Shown: positions 24,603 through 36,231, counted from the first letter of the stretch. The stretch is 64,000 bases of DNA from Stenopsyche tienmushanensis (GCA_008973525.1 WACJ01000306.1:248001-312000); one strand, 5' to 3'. Notes: generated by a model not told the origin, from the sequence alone. Made by a program: numbers and translations.

Positions 24603-27001
24603 TTATTTACATATATATATATATACAATATATAACGGATATTATAAATATAAAAGATTTTCATTTATTTTATAGATATCTAAATAGTGCTATTTGGTTA
24701 TTTCTTTGGAGTAGAAAATATTTTTTGGTAATATTATCATTATTTTTCAAATTGAAAATTATTTTTGGTATTGATGTGTGCTTTATCTCTACCAAAATAA
24801 CAAATTCTTCCAATAAACTGACATATCTCATAGCTGGTGAGTTTATTGATTTTCAAATACAGTTTAAGTTCTCGACAATAATGGTGTTCACTGAATTGGA
24901 TGGGATATCTAAGCGACATTTCATGGAGAAGTTTGATGTAGAACATAATAGTGCGAACGATAATATTGTAAGTGAGATGTTATGATTCGCTCGAGTGTAT
25001 AAAAATGGTTGAAAAATAAAAAAAACACTATTTTAGATAAGAAATGTGACGATGAAAAATGCGACATAACTGTCTAGATGATACGAACTTATTTGTTGGT
25101 GCGAATATGAATGATCTTATGGGAAAAACCAGCATTTGGAGATTTCCAGTGCGAATTTCAGTATTTTCATTCATGACTTATCTTAGCGGTGTTTATTTCT
25201 CAAATGAACTTTGTCGCATAAATAAAATGTTTCGCGAAGTGTGGTTAAATTGGTTACGTGCTAGGAATTCAGCGTCTTCTCGGCCGCTTTCGCTTTTGTC
25301 GAATCATTTTTCAAAATTAAAAAAAGAAACGTTACGCGAATTCGTTCGACAGTCTCGAACTAGTATCGAGTTTGTTCGTAATCGATTTTGGAAAAGCTCA
25401 GATCGGGGAGGTTCGGGGGGTTGGGTGAGCGTGATCAGGACGTGTTAAGATTTTCGGCTCCAAAAATTGTTATGGTGTCGGAATATTATCGTCTTTCATG
25501 TAGACAGCAGCCGAGCCTATTATATCCCTTATAGAAAATATTAATAATCATAAATAAGCCACCCTCGCGTACAAGGAACGAGGATTTGAATTATTTTAGG
25601 CGCAGAACAAACATTTGCCTCGGAAAGATAGCATGTTCTTGGCAAAAAATGATGCCGAAAAAATCTCTCTGTCAAATGAACGACGTAAAACTTAATCAAC
25701 GTCAGATTACCATTTTTGTTAGATTTCAATATTGTATTTTTTTACCTTCATTAATAATATCGAGTTATGCCACAAAAATAACAACATCGAAAAATATATA
25801 ACATGTTATAATATAGAATCGTTCAAGTGGGACCCTTAGGTGTTATCATTGTATAATGTTTACACATGACATTTTTTCAAATAAAATAAGCCATTTTATT
25901 TTAGTAGAAGATAGTACAATTTTAACCATAGACGGAAACAAAGTTTAAGCCAAAACACACAATAGATTTGTATTGCGTTCACTGACTGGGTTATAAAAAT
26001 GCAAATTGAATAATTTGGGCAATCTTTTTCAGAGGGAATCATAAATCTCAGTTGATAATTGAGGCTCGTAATCTGCGAGATTGACATGTTCAAACGTAAA
26101 AGTAATTACGGTCTGCCATATTGAATTAGCATCGCTCCACTGCAATGGCTGGTGATGTGAAAGAGTTTTACGGAAATTACATTCGAAGATTTTACTTGAA
26201 AAAAATCCTCCCATTGATTCCGTTTTTATCCTAATTATGAAAATAACGTGAAATTTTACTAGACTGCTTTTATAAAAGTCATATATAAGTTTAAAAAAAT
26301 ATTAAATCGAACGAGATTTATGCAACCGATTATAAGTCGAGAAAACCCCATAATTTGGGGATGAAATATATTTGATAATTAATATTAATGGCAGATCCAC
26401 ATATACACAGTTTGGTCAATTCTATAGCCTGTGTTTGAAATTTCACTACAATGAAAAGAGCTTGGTAGCCCTCAGTTTGCTTTGTAAATAATAGCCATGA
26501 TTACTTGAAACCGCTATTCAGTCAATTGCTATGTATTATATAGGTGAATCGTTACTATTATACATAGTTGAACACTTTTATTTAGTGTTCAACCGTTTCT
26601 TGAAATCGTTACTCTAATCCAATAATTAAATGCCTTTTTTCCAAAATATATTAATACACGAATTAAATAAAAATTAAATAATTATTCATTATTTTCATAT
26701 GTTTGCATTGTTTGTGACGCATTTCGACCTTATATGATGAAAATCATGATTAGGCTAAATTGAACATTTACATACACACTGTGTTCATCGGTACGCTGTC
26801 TCGAGATTCAACCCTTTAGAATGTGTAGTTTATGACCGCATTTAAAAAAATATATAAATGAAAAATATAAGCCGTGGAAAAATGTATTTCTTAGTGTTTT
26901 ACAACCGATCATAATTAAGGTTATATATTATACAATTTTGTCAAAATATTTATTGATGGATATGCAAATTTTTGAACATAATAAATTAAATAAGTAATAT
27001 T
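24603..27001. other. AT-rich non-coding stretch with the window's longest open frame
   Basis: A (TA)n tract near 24610-24626 abuts the hammerhead-like unit. The longest frame in the window (129 codons, 25059-25448, plus) lies here. Its second half is Ser/Arg-rich and CpG-rich, and a GGGTGAGCG sequence near its end could serve as a splice donor. No domain or homolog is recognised, so I do not call a gene. The rest is ordinary AT-rich DNA. Confidence 0.5.
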
Positions 27002-27496
27002 AACTGTCGGTTGGCGCAGGGAACTCCCGAAGCCTCGAGGTTATTCCCGAAAGCGTCGTTTTCAATCCCCTCCCCTTTAAGCTTTTAATATCTATTGGGA
27101 AACGGCTGTGACCACAACACTTCCGGTACTCTCCTATGCTCTAGGAGGCAACCATTATATCGCGATCAGATCACGTGACCATGACACGTGACAGAAAATA
27201 AGCCTAAAGCGCTATAAAAATAAGTTAAAAGTATACTTTAGCGTTTTATTTGTCGTCTACCGCCGGTGGATGACATGGGAACGTTAAAAATATTTACGTA
27301 CACAGTAAGTATTGTAAAGTCTTATATTTACAATGATTTAAATTATTATTAAAGTTTTTTGCACAAATAATCATATCATAGAGTTTTTATAACTATTATT
27401 GCACGTACTGAAAAACTTTTTGAAGTGAAATTTAGATAGGTACGGTACAGCAAATTTGTTTGAACGCCACGAAAAGTGAAACTTCAACCGACAGTT
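27002..27496 (+). mobile_element. Segment bounded by 12-bp inverted repeats, possible DNA-transposon derivative
   Basis: A perfect inverted repeat, aactgtcggttg (27002-27013) and caaccgacagtt (27485-27496), brackets 495 bp. Inside are a TATAAAAA (27213-27220), an ATG at 27275 opening a ten-codon frame, and GTAAGT (27305-27310), which fits a splice donor. No target duplication is evident and no transposase is recognised. I infer a deleted cut-and-paste element retaining its 5' promoter and first exon, or a chance arrangement. Confidence 0.35.
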
Positions 27497-27504
27497 GCTC
27501 AAAA

Positions 27505-27584
27505 GGAGAATCGTTTCCTCTCTCTCTGTCGCATTGATCATAGACCCGCTACGCGCCGCGCCGCTCTGCTGTGTTTTTATATAG
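27505..27584 (+). repeat. CT-rich dispersed segment, copy 1
   Basis: The sequence aatcgtttc, a CT-rich run, ctgtcgc and a CGCCGCGCCGCTC-like block ending ctgtgt recurs at 29920-30000 with substitutions. It sits directly before the tailed repeat at 27585. Its class is unknown. Confidence 0.45.
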
Positions 27585-27991
27585 TACTAGCGAATACCCG
27601 GCATGCGTTGCAATGCCATACTTAAAGATATAAAGTGTATGTATTTTAATTTAGTCAGATTTAATTCAGTTAGACGCATATGTTGGATGTGGTTGCTTAG
27701 CCACACGCGCTGTGAAAGAAAGGCAGTAATAGAGATGTATTGCTGTGGGGCTGAGAGGTTAGGATCGATGCGCATGCGTGCGCTCTTCCTCACCTCGAAA
27801 AGCGACTGTCGACCCGCGTCATCGACTCGCGGCATAGTTGACTAAAGGCTTATATCTTATCAAACTGGGCATGCCATTATCGCCTCTCGGCATAGTTGAC
27901 TAAAGGCTTTGTTTACCTTAGCAAAGCGGATCGGACACCGTGACAGCGTGCGGAAATCCATGAGACATTGATTTTTATATATATATATATT
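27585..27991 (+). repeat. 'TACTAGCG' interspersed repeat, subfamily B, (TA)n tail
   Basis: It starts TACTAGCGAATACCCGG and runs about 400 bp to a tail of gatttttatatatatat. The body is nearly identical to the copy at 62537-62905, notably over about 80 GC-rich bases (27739-27824) containing gcgcatgcgtgcgctctt and cgaaaagcgactgtcgac. Both copies end in an A/T-rich tail, as in retroposed elements. Overlapping frames on both strands (about 80 codons) are by-products of the CpG-rich body. Confidence 0.75.
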
Positions 27992-29534
27992 AAGCAAATT
28001 CTAAACTTTAATTGCAAAAAGAGTAATATATATGTAACATAGAGGAAAATTTTTCAAAACAAAAAACGCAAGTAGTCTTGCGAAAATAAAAAACGGGATT
28101 GCTGTGCCAGGTCAAGGTTGGCAGTAATATTCCTGAAGACGATAATAACGTTATTAGAACGAACGTGAAGTTTAGAGAACAATTTAAAAAAAATAAGATA
28201 AGTAAGATAAGATGTGAATGGAAATATTGAGTCAAATTAAGTTCGATTTCGAGTCAGTATTTAATTCTCTATGTAAGAACTAGTTTAAGTTTCCGTTTGA
28301 AAGTTTGAATTGAAGTTCAGACTCCGCTTAATCAGAACCGGTCGTTTTGGGATCCGACCGAACGTCTCGGCCGCAGCGAGGCCCGATATTCCCGCTGCCG
28401 GCTTCTCCGATCTCCTAGCTGTGGTTTTGATATTAACGTAATAATAAAGATCTGGAGCTAACAGTCTTATTTTCTTTGTAACTCCCTTCTCCTTCTTATG
28501 TATACTTTTTCTATGAACTGATAGTGAACGAATTCAGGGAATCAGTGTATGTTCTGGGGCGGATTGCGCATACCGCGGGCATAAACGCCAGAGTGAGCCT
28601 TGAGTGAAGCAGTTGATTCAGTTGGCTTTATTTAAATCCACATTGATAATACGTGCTATGAGAGATATCTTTACTACCGAAAATTAATAGTTTAGTGTAA
28701 ATATAGTTATCTTTCGGAATTATAAAAAGTGTTTTTGTAGCTTTGAAGTTGCAAAATTTTAGTTGGATCCGAGCATTCGGCTGTTGGGTAAAAAACGAGG
28801 GACATAAATAATCAAAGCGGTGTTGGTGTGTAGTCTAAGAGGGAATGTTTGCTATGTAGTACATTTTACGGTGAATTATTTGTCGTGTTAAATTTACACA
28901 ACGAATCCGGACAAAATGGATGCAGTCTGTAATTATAATTAAAGCCAACAAACTGGATGGTCGAATAGAGATTGCAAGTGGCTACATAGATACCCGATGG
29001 CCACAGAATTGTTCCTGGCAATCGGGAACAAACGAATGGGAGGACATCTGACGCGACATTCATCTGGGACGAGGTCCGCGTTGACCGCCATCGGGAGGTC
29101 ATCGAAACGGCTCTGCGTTACCAAAAATTAAGCACTTCACGGCAAATTACTTCGCTCCGCCAGAAATTAACGTCGAACATATTTTTCGACTTTGTCTCGA
29201 AATTTCGCATAATCTAAACGGGTTGACGGAACGATTCATTACACAGTTCAAACAGGTCCTCGAAGGGCATGTTTGCGCCCTTTCCATTTTGTCGTCGTAA
29301 TGATGCGAAATTATCTCTCCATATTTACCAGTTTCGGCTTATACAAAATGGCTTTTCCTCCACCCTCTCTCTATCTCTTCACGTATATTTGTAGAGATTT
29401 CGGGCAGGCTTCATAAGGCTTGTTTGCTTTAGGCTTCGTTAGCGCCTGGATGCTTCTGCGATGGAAATTAATGGAATTCCTCTCCTATTGGATGTTGTGT
29501 GTATAAATATAAGGCTGTGTGTGTTTACGTTAAC
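27992..29534. other. Non-coding stretch with two CpG-richer blocks
   Basis: Blocks at about 28320-28620 and 28860-29460 are more GC-balanced than the flanks. The first includes CGACCGAACGTCTCGGCCGC followed by aataataaagatctgg. That order (GC-rich, then a polyadenylation-like AATAAA) resembles an LTR, but no terminal repeat or primer site could be confirmed. Frames of 60-78 codons on the minus strand overlap each other and are not credible genes. Confidence 0.4.
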
Positions 29535-29640
29535 AGTAAAACCTCGCTATAACGGACCCCAAATAAACCAACTGAGCATACAAGTGATGATTCTGTCTAA
29601 AATGACCGGTGGCCCGGGGCCCAGTTATTTGGAGACGGTT
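29535..29640 (+). mobile_element. Solo terminus of a pogo-like DNA transposon
   Basis: CAGTAAAACCTCGCTATAAC followed by GGAC matches the form of pogo-type termini, which begin CAGTA and contain ACCTCG and TAAC. The opposite terminus is not found within several kilobases, and no DDE transposase is seen. I call it an isolated or truncated end. Confidence 0.45.
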
Positions 29641-31697
29641 TGAAGAAAAATTATCTAAATCTGCATTTGAACTATCGTCCTCCATTAAACGACGAAGAGA
29701 GCTTTCGTAGTCTGGATAAAAGTCAATCGATATCTGAAAAACGTGATTATTATATAAAACAAAGTCCGAGAGGAGATTGTATCGATCGACATAGAATCTG
29801 TCAAAATAAATGTATTTTTTAAATTGACTAATATTTTATTTTCAATAAAACTTCTATAGGCGCGGTAGCGTAAATTAGGCTGAAAGAGACGAAGTCAAAC
29901 TCAAAATAGCAATTGATCGGTAAAAGAGGGATAATCGTTTCTGATCTCTCCGTTTCTGTCGCGCATACGCCGCACCGCCTCTACTGTGTGTATATAAAAT
30001 ATAAAGCAACCAGTAGCACTTTTTATATATTACACAAATACAGTTTAACTTTTCAGCTTATAATTTTCATTAAGCGTAAGTGTGAAATGGAGAAAAATAC
30101 AAGTACAGACAGAGTGCGAGCCTTAGCGAGAACGGTAAAAAACAAATAAATCGCCAATAAAAGTATCAATTATAATTAGTATCAATCGAAATTATAAACA
30201 AATGATAAAAGAAACACAACGCATAAAATCAACTTTTTCTAGTTCAGAAGGTTCATTTCTACTGCGCGAAATTATACACAAGTTTAAAATTCAAGGAAGA
30301 ATCTCAAAAGTATTTAGTTCCCTATCGCTGGTCATCGGTCGCTCGGTCAGGTCGGGTACTTCTGGGACTACCCTCATATTTACAATTCGATTGTCGAATC
30401 GAAGGATGCGTTTGAATCGACCTCTAGTGAGAATAGACATTCATCACAAGAAGGGCTAAGATCGCTATATAAAGAACGACGTCTAATGTAAGTTTTTTTG
30501 CGGTCCACCTAAACTATTTTGACCCGTGTTAACCATTGAGTTTGATGTTTCTGAACTGGAATACATTCAATTTTTATTTTAAGAATAGAATATAAAATCT
30601 TTCTTACCCATAAAAGACAAACATTTACGCAGTAGTTTAGCAGTTAAAAAACGCAGTAATCGATGAATCTTTTATATATATTAACTATCTATTCTTCAAG
30701 GTTTTCGAGCTATTGTATTCAAATTGGTTATTCGAAGTTATTTTAATTGCTGTTAATAAGTTTTCTACATATTCCAAACAACATTTGAACATAGGGAAAT
30801 CGACACATTTTATATTTTTTGTGAAAAATAGACTTCGCATGCCAAAATAGTAGCATGTGAACGACAAACAAGATTACGTAGAGATGTTTGCTGTATTGAA
30901 TATATTAGTACCCAGAAATAATGAGGCGAAACGCTACGCTGCCTGCGTATATAAGATAAAGCTTAAGGTTTTATAGGACTTTAAAAAATAAGCCTTATTA
31001 AAAATTTAATAAGTGTCTTGAAGAATCACGAAACACGAATTTGTAAAAAAGGAGATATATTTTAGAGAAAAACGCAAAGAGCTAAAGCTTGTAAAAATTG
31101 TGCACATTCACTTCTGTTTCTAGAAAACAATTTATCCGCTCACCCCTTCTTTGCTGGGGATAATTTGTTTTTATGGTTAGAATAAACATTTTTCTTCAAA
31201 AATATGCACACCCCCTCTGTTTTTGCTGTTTTTCTTTTAAACCGAAGTGACAAATGATCATCATTAATATTATGCAGGTACAATGAATTCACGTATTTTC
31301 AGGGGATATCATTTCTAAACACACAAATACTCGACATATTAAAGAAATATTTTTCATTGAAAATTTAACAATATGATCGCAATCATTTGTAAATATTCCA
31401 CAGCAAAAGTAAATCATTTTTACATAAATTTCACACAAACAAATTAAGAATGAAATCAGAGTCGATCTATATCAGTTTTATTGCAAACTATTTCTGTCGC
31501 ATGTGTATTATGGAGCGTACACGTTTAAATTAGCCCGTGGCATTTCAAATAAGGTCTCGAAATGCTGCAACTTTGATGTTGATTGCATAAACGGTATGGA
31601 AGTTATTGCAATTTAATACAGCATATAGTGAGCTGACGATATCTAAACTTCTATATTACTTTACGATTATAATATTTATATAGACGATTTTATGTTA
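29641..31697. other. AT-rich non-coding stretch including CT-rich segment copy 2
   Basis: Positions 29920-30000 carry the second copy of the CT-rich segment seen at 27505-27584 (aatcgtttc, ctgtcgc, gccgcaccgcctc, ctgtgt). An 85-codon plus-strand frame (30202-30459) is not recognised. The rest is AT-rich without identifiable features. Confidence 0.5.
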
Positions 31698-31960
31698 TAC
31701 TAGCGAATACCCGGCATGCCATACTTAAAGTAAGAAAGTGTGTGTGTTTTAATTCAGTTTATTGGAATGGTTTTATATATTTTTAATTACACTGAATACG
31801 CGCTTAGTAATTATTTGAGAGGTACATTAAGATTTCAAATACATATATTTCCGATCTTTCGAATCTCCTGTCGGGCTTGTAGACGCGAAATAAGGTATGA
31901 TAAGCTCCCTGAATTTCGTTTTTTACTTTGTACTTTTTGTTGCACAGAAACTTTCTATAT
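31698..31960 (+). repeat. 'TACTAGCG' interspersed repeat, subfamily A
   Basis: It starts TACTAGCGAATACCCGG and shares its body with the 18857 copy: tttattggaatg, atatttttaattac, aataattatttga, tctcctgt and ttcgttttttac occur in the same order. A small deletion removes part of the head (gcgttgcaat). The next recognisable sequence downstream is a LINE pol fossil, so the repeat may have inserted beside it or represent part of the same larger element. Confidence 0.6.
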
Positions 31961-32530
31961 TTTCTCCCGTCCCAAAGATTCAGAGAAATTCAGATAGAGG
32001 CGGATGCCTCAGACGCGCTCGGCGATCTCCGTAGTCGCGTCAAGGAAGCGGCTTTATTAGATGGCAGGAGAGGTGGTCTGCGTCGGTCGTCGGCCGTCAC
32101 CTCTCACTTTCTTCCTCTCGGTTAGGCACCGCCTGAGATGCCGCCGGGTCGTCCCGGATCACTGGACGTCTCAGTTTCTAAAAGGGCACGGACGATTTAG
32201 GGCCTCGTTGATTAGGTTTGGGCTTTCAACAGCTTCGGAATTTCCATGCGGAGATCCGTTCATGAACGCAGACCATGTTCTGTGGACATTTTCGCGAGGC
32301 GTTCCTTCGTTGTGTCAGTGGTCCGATTTCAGTCCGGTTGGGCACCCAAACCTTGTGATCTCCCCCCCCCCCAAATTTTAGAACATTTAGGGCTTTTTGT
32401 AAAAGTTTTGGGGGGAAACGCATCCCCGGGGCTTTCTACGATCTCCATCGGGTCGTAGAGGCCCTTCCTTGCGACCGGTAGCGATTAGTGGGTTCGCATC
32501 CTTTTTTTTCGGGGCCACAATTGAGACTCA
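31961..32530 (+). pseudogene. Degraded LINE pol C-terminal region (R1/jockey-type)
   Basis: In the frame 32127-32301 the product contains HRLRCRRVVPDHWTSQFL, KGHGRFRASLIRFGL, and then a C...D..H segment (PCGDPFMNADHVL). This matches the region of R1/jockey LINE pol proteins after the reverse transcriptase: 'L(T/K)GHG.F...L.RF.L' followed by a C-x-C...H...C knuckle. Two of the expected cysteines are gone. The reading then shifts frame (RRSFVVSVVRFQSGW) and ends in G/C homopolymer runs (32361-32372, 32410-32416). It is a CpG-rich island because it derives from LINE coding sequence. Confidence 0.68.
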
Positions 32531-35500
32531 CGACTCTTCTCTACTCGATTCAACATATTATATATTTATATAATTATTTACACCTTTTTTTAAATTTTTA
32601 AACAGTTTTCATCTATATATTCATCCTAGCCTAAGAATTTCAAAGTAAAATTAAAATATTTAGCTAGCTTCTCCCCACGCTCAGAGCGCATGTGGCCGCA
32701 AGTAGGGAATCCAATCGAGAGCTAAAATTTCGATTTCGGGATTGAATTTTTTGTATTTTTTGAGGTGTTGAATATATCAAGAAATATCATTGTATTATAT
32801 GTGGTGAATTATAAAAAAAAGTTTAAAGCTTATTTAAACATTTACGTCGGCGATCGAAAGTCACGTCTTGTCTGGAAGACACCGCGAGGAATACATCCTT
32901 TATCACTGTTGGCGAGAGTTTTGTCGAGGACTTGTCGATATTACTGGCAAAACTATCGGATGAAAGAAATTGAAAATTTTCAGTGTTTACGTGTGCTACC
33001 ATAAAAGCAGCTCTTACACGAAACGTAGTTTTATGTCTAGTCACACAATGAGGATAATTTACTGTTGCTTTAGGGAATATGAGGAAAATACGAAATGTAA
33101 TCTTGATACATTCTTCGTGCACTGGAAGCAATTTCACTGAAAAGAAAATATTGGGGTAGGTTTGAAAATGAGATCGCAGTAGATTGAAATCTATTTATTT
33201 ATATATTTTTTATCAATGAATCCTGAAATGTTTATTTAAGGCAGTGACTCGAGCAGAATATTAAATAAGTTCTCGTATTATACTTCCGTCGGAGTGCTCT
33301 GGCTTCATTACAATTCCACGTCCAAATCTATTATATGGCGCCTTGAATTTTCTTAGAGATTTTCTTGTAAATAATTAATCTTTTTGCATCCGGACAAAAA
33401 TTAAAATTTACAAAAGAGACTCCACAGTGATAAAAAATTAAATTCAGATTATACAAATGTGCATCGAGCGAATACTGTTTTTAGTCGTTCGTTTGTCAGC
33501 AATTCGAACCCTTTTTCCATCAAAGTGACATTGATTAAAAGCGCTCTCCCTTTATGTCGTTTTCAATCATTAAAATCGAATTTCACTATGATTGATTTTA
33601 AATTTAGTGCCGCAGTTTTTGTTCGGAAATATTGTAATAAGTTTTATTAAACCAAAATTTATATCGATATTAAAAAGATGATTTATCAGCTTTACTTTTT
33701 GTGCAACCTTCAGAAGGATCTCGAATTTTTGAGGAGCTTAGTACGTATGAAACCTAAATATATTTTACATATTAAATTTGTGCCACTGTGCAAAATATGG
33801 TTGATTCAGATGAATTATATTTTTTTATAATGATAAAATTAACATTGAATGATATTATTATCACATGAGCCATTCATATACGTCAATCAAACTATATTAT
33901 TTCGACTTAACATGCATTGAATTGAATTTAATATAAATATTGATTTGTAGTGAGAAACATATATTAGATTTGGCATCGAATCAAACGTACTGCGTATTGT
34001 ATTATGATACATTTTCAGAGCTGTTGCAAAATGGAAAAGCTTTGTAATAAATGTTTAATGTCAAATATCAACTGCCGGCCGTTAGAAATGTTGTTGAGGT
34101 CTGCATCTGCTGGTCGAACTTGTGTTGGTTTGTCCGCTTCGTATTGAACTCCTCTACCTCGAATACGTAGAAAAAAAATGATAATTCAGTATTTAAATTA
34201 CCTTAATTTCTTTCGCTCTTCAATTTAGATTATTTAAAAAATTTACAGATAATGAAAGCTTGCGCTTAAAAATAGGTTGTGATAATTAATAAATCTGAGC
34301 AGGGCCTCCTATAATTAATTATTATGCTACAATTATTAAAATACCATTTATATATAATCATATTAAATAAAACTAACACAATATTCTGATATTTCAATAA
34401 TATAAGAAAGTTTCTTCTTCACAAGAGAGCGTTTTTAAATTCAAAAAAATTGTTGGCTAAATTTGAGCGCGAACCCAGAATATTATCCACTTAATCAATT
34501 TGCGCTCTGAGATTTTTTAATGAATTATACTCAATTAATATTTTTAAAATTTTAATTTTAATACCGTCTGGAAACGTATTTTTTTAATATTGCAATATTC
34601 TTTCACAGGACATCCTAACAATCCAATCATACAGAGATGCATAAAATGAGTATTAGCTGATTCCGTCAAATGCATATTTATTAAATAATGTAGTATTAGG
34701 TGATCGCCGTCTTTCGGAATGATTACGAAACGCGGCGTTAAGGATGTACTTAAAAAGCAAATTTTCATATTAATATTGTGTATAAATCGTATTAATTAAT
34801 TGTCTGTATGCAGAGCAAAGTCTTCTGTTTATGCATGAAAACTGTTGAATTTGCATATTTTGAGAATGAGGCTCACATGGTGTATTTAGCTAAAACGTCA
34901 GTATTAAGAGTTGTTTGTGCCGCTGATGATAATAGTATACATTAATCCGTGTATTGCAAAGCATTCCGTTTATTTAAGAGAGCGTGGTGATATTTTTGTT
35001 TTTGTTTGAAGTCGGAAGGCTCGAGAGGATTTGAAGGAATGGAAGTAGCACTCGAGCAGGAGGCTGTTGCCAACCGAAGTAGCGCGGTTTTATTGTTCTT
35101 TGCGAGGCGTCTCATCATTCCTCGTTCTCCTCTTCTACTAAGCCTGTACTAAATTTAATCCGGACGATAAATTATATATACACAGCAGGGTAGAGAGAAT
35201 CCTCCCTCGATCCACCGTCTTGATCCGCCGTGCTGTGTGCCGCAATATAACCCTCCCTTCATATAGCTTTTAACCTTTTAAGGACCGGCGATAAAAAAAC
35301 TAATTAAAGATTTCTCACATTGTTCAACGATACGCCCTAGTTGAGGTGCAAGTTCAAAGAACGACGTAAATTACGGGCACGCCCCGTTGTAACTAATTTG
35401 GCGTTTAATGAAACGGAAAAAAGGATCATCGTAAAGATTTATTTAAAATTTATTGGTGGAAACCTTCGACGACAAGAATAGACGATGTATCCATAGACGC

Positions 35501-35618
35501 GCTCAAATTGTTAGGCTCGGGAATCGTTGTGATTCATTTTCATTGTATATCTTGTGCTATAACTGACACATTTTAAAAATATTATATTATTTTATTCCAA
35601 TTAAAATTAATAATATAA
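32531..35618. other. AT-rich stretch with a hAT-like solo end and a CpG-richer island
   Basis: At 32703-32746 TAGGGAATCCAATCG with TTTCGGGATT repeats the terminus of the 1,001-bp hAT element at 21726, so it is probably a solo or truncated end of that family. At 35020-35530 lies a CpG-richer island with an 8-bp inverted repeat (acacagca at 35180-35187, tgctgtgt at 35231-35238). A TTAACCTTTTAAGGACC sequence at 35269 resembles a piggyBac-like left end without a visible partner. No gene is supported. Confidence 0.5.
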
Positions 35619-35659
35619 CGTTTTTTTAAGGCAAAAATTAGGAACGAATTTTTTACCTT

Positions 35660-35697
35660 ATCCGATATTTCGAACCTCTCGTCGGGTTCATTCTCAA
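35660..35697 (-). ncRNA. Hammerhead-like motif, copy 2 (inside left arm)
   Basis: On the minus strand: TTGAGAAT, GAACC, an 8-base loop CGACGAGA, GGTTC, GAAATATC, GGAT. Stem II is GAACC/GGTTC. The U/C differences from copy 1 change both sides of stem II together, so pairing is kept. Stem I is reduced to A-U and G-U pairs. It is probably a non-functional remnant. Confidence 0.45.
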
Positions 35698-35835
35698 ATC
35701 TCAATCCTTGAGAATGAACCCGACGAGAGGTTAAAATATATATACATATATATATTTGAGTTTTTTAGATTTACGCGAGTCATATTAAAATTGTTTTAAT
35801 TAGCAAAACGTTTTTCAAAAAGAAACCAATATTAA

Positions 35836-35870
35836 ATCCGAATCCGATAGGCGGTTCGAAATATCGGATA
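35836..35870 (+). ncRNA. Hammerhead-like motif, copy 3 (right arm)
   Basis: On the plus strand GAATC, an 8-base loop CGATAGGC, GGTTC, GAAATATC, GGAT. Stem II now contains one G-U pair. The A-rich box before stem II is not recognisable, and stem I lacks its 5' strand. The downstream tail (AAAGTAAAAAATTCGTTCC) matches the left arm. Confidence 0.4.
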
Positions 35871-35945
35871 AAGTAAAAAATTCGTTCCTAATTTTTGCCT
35901 TAAAAAAACGCAATTGAATACCCGTATATATATTATATATATATA

Positions 35946-36231
35946 TACACCCATCCCTCGCTTAACACAGAAGATAGGTTCCGCCAGATCGCCGTGTTAA
36001 ACGAAATCGTGTTAAGCGAGGCTAAATGTACTTTCTATATATTCTAGGTACTATTTGTTGTTTGAAATGCGCAGTTCTATTCCTCTATCCCCTTACCGTT
36101 ATTCTTAGAATTTCGCACAGCTGTGTGCACATCTACGAAATGTGAAATCATATATTTTTTCACCAAAACTGAAACCGTGTTAAACCGAAACCGTGTTAAA
36201 CAAGTACGGTGTTAAGCGAGGGATGGGTGTA
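35946..36231 (+). mobile_element. 286-bp Tc1/mariner-superfamily (pogo-like) miniature element
   Basis: Perfect 23-bp terminal inverted repeats lie at 35946-35968 and 36209-36231; each includes CACCCATCCCTCGC. The element sits within a (TA)n tract, as expected of elements that use TA targets. Subterminal copies of cgtgttaa(g/a)cga recur near 35993-36022 and 36176-36222. No transposase is present. It splits the flanking (TA)n between two hammerhead-like units, so it inserted after them. Confidence 0.8.

Larger units (their letters stand above)
35619..35910 (+). mobile_element. Foldback of two hammerhead-like units in opposite orientation
   Basis: 58-bp arms at 35619-35676 and 35853-35910 are inverted copies with a single mismatch. 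Each arm holds the end of a hammerhead-like unit: CGAAATATCGGAT, a poly-A-rich stretch, TTCGTTCCTA and TTTTTGCC. Inside, a third partial unit (CTTGAGAATGAACC, 35707-35720) lies head to head with the left arm. The near-identity of the arms points to recent insertion or gene conversion. It could be an inverted dimer of one retroelement or a foldback transposon. Confidence 0.72.

Noticed and set aside
25059..25448. Longest open frame (129 codons, plus strand) with a possible splice donor near its end
   Set aside because: No recognisable domain, no convincing acceptor upstream, and length within chance for a CpG-richer patch in 64 kb.
28182..28620. Possible solo LTR (GC-rich block followed by AATAAA-like sequence)
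   Set aside because: No matching second copy, no clear TG...CA ends, no flanking duplication and no primer-binding site that I can confirm.
35269..35290. TTAACCTTTTAAGGACC as a piggyBac-like left end
   Set aside because: No right terminus found, so not called as an element.
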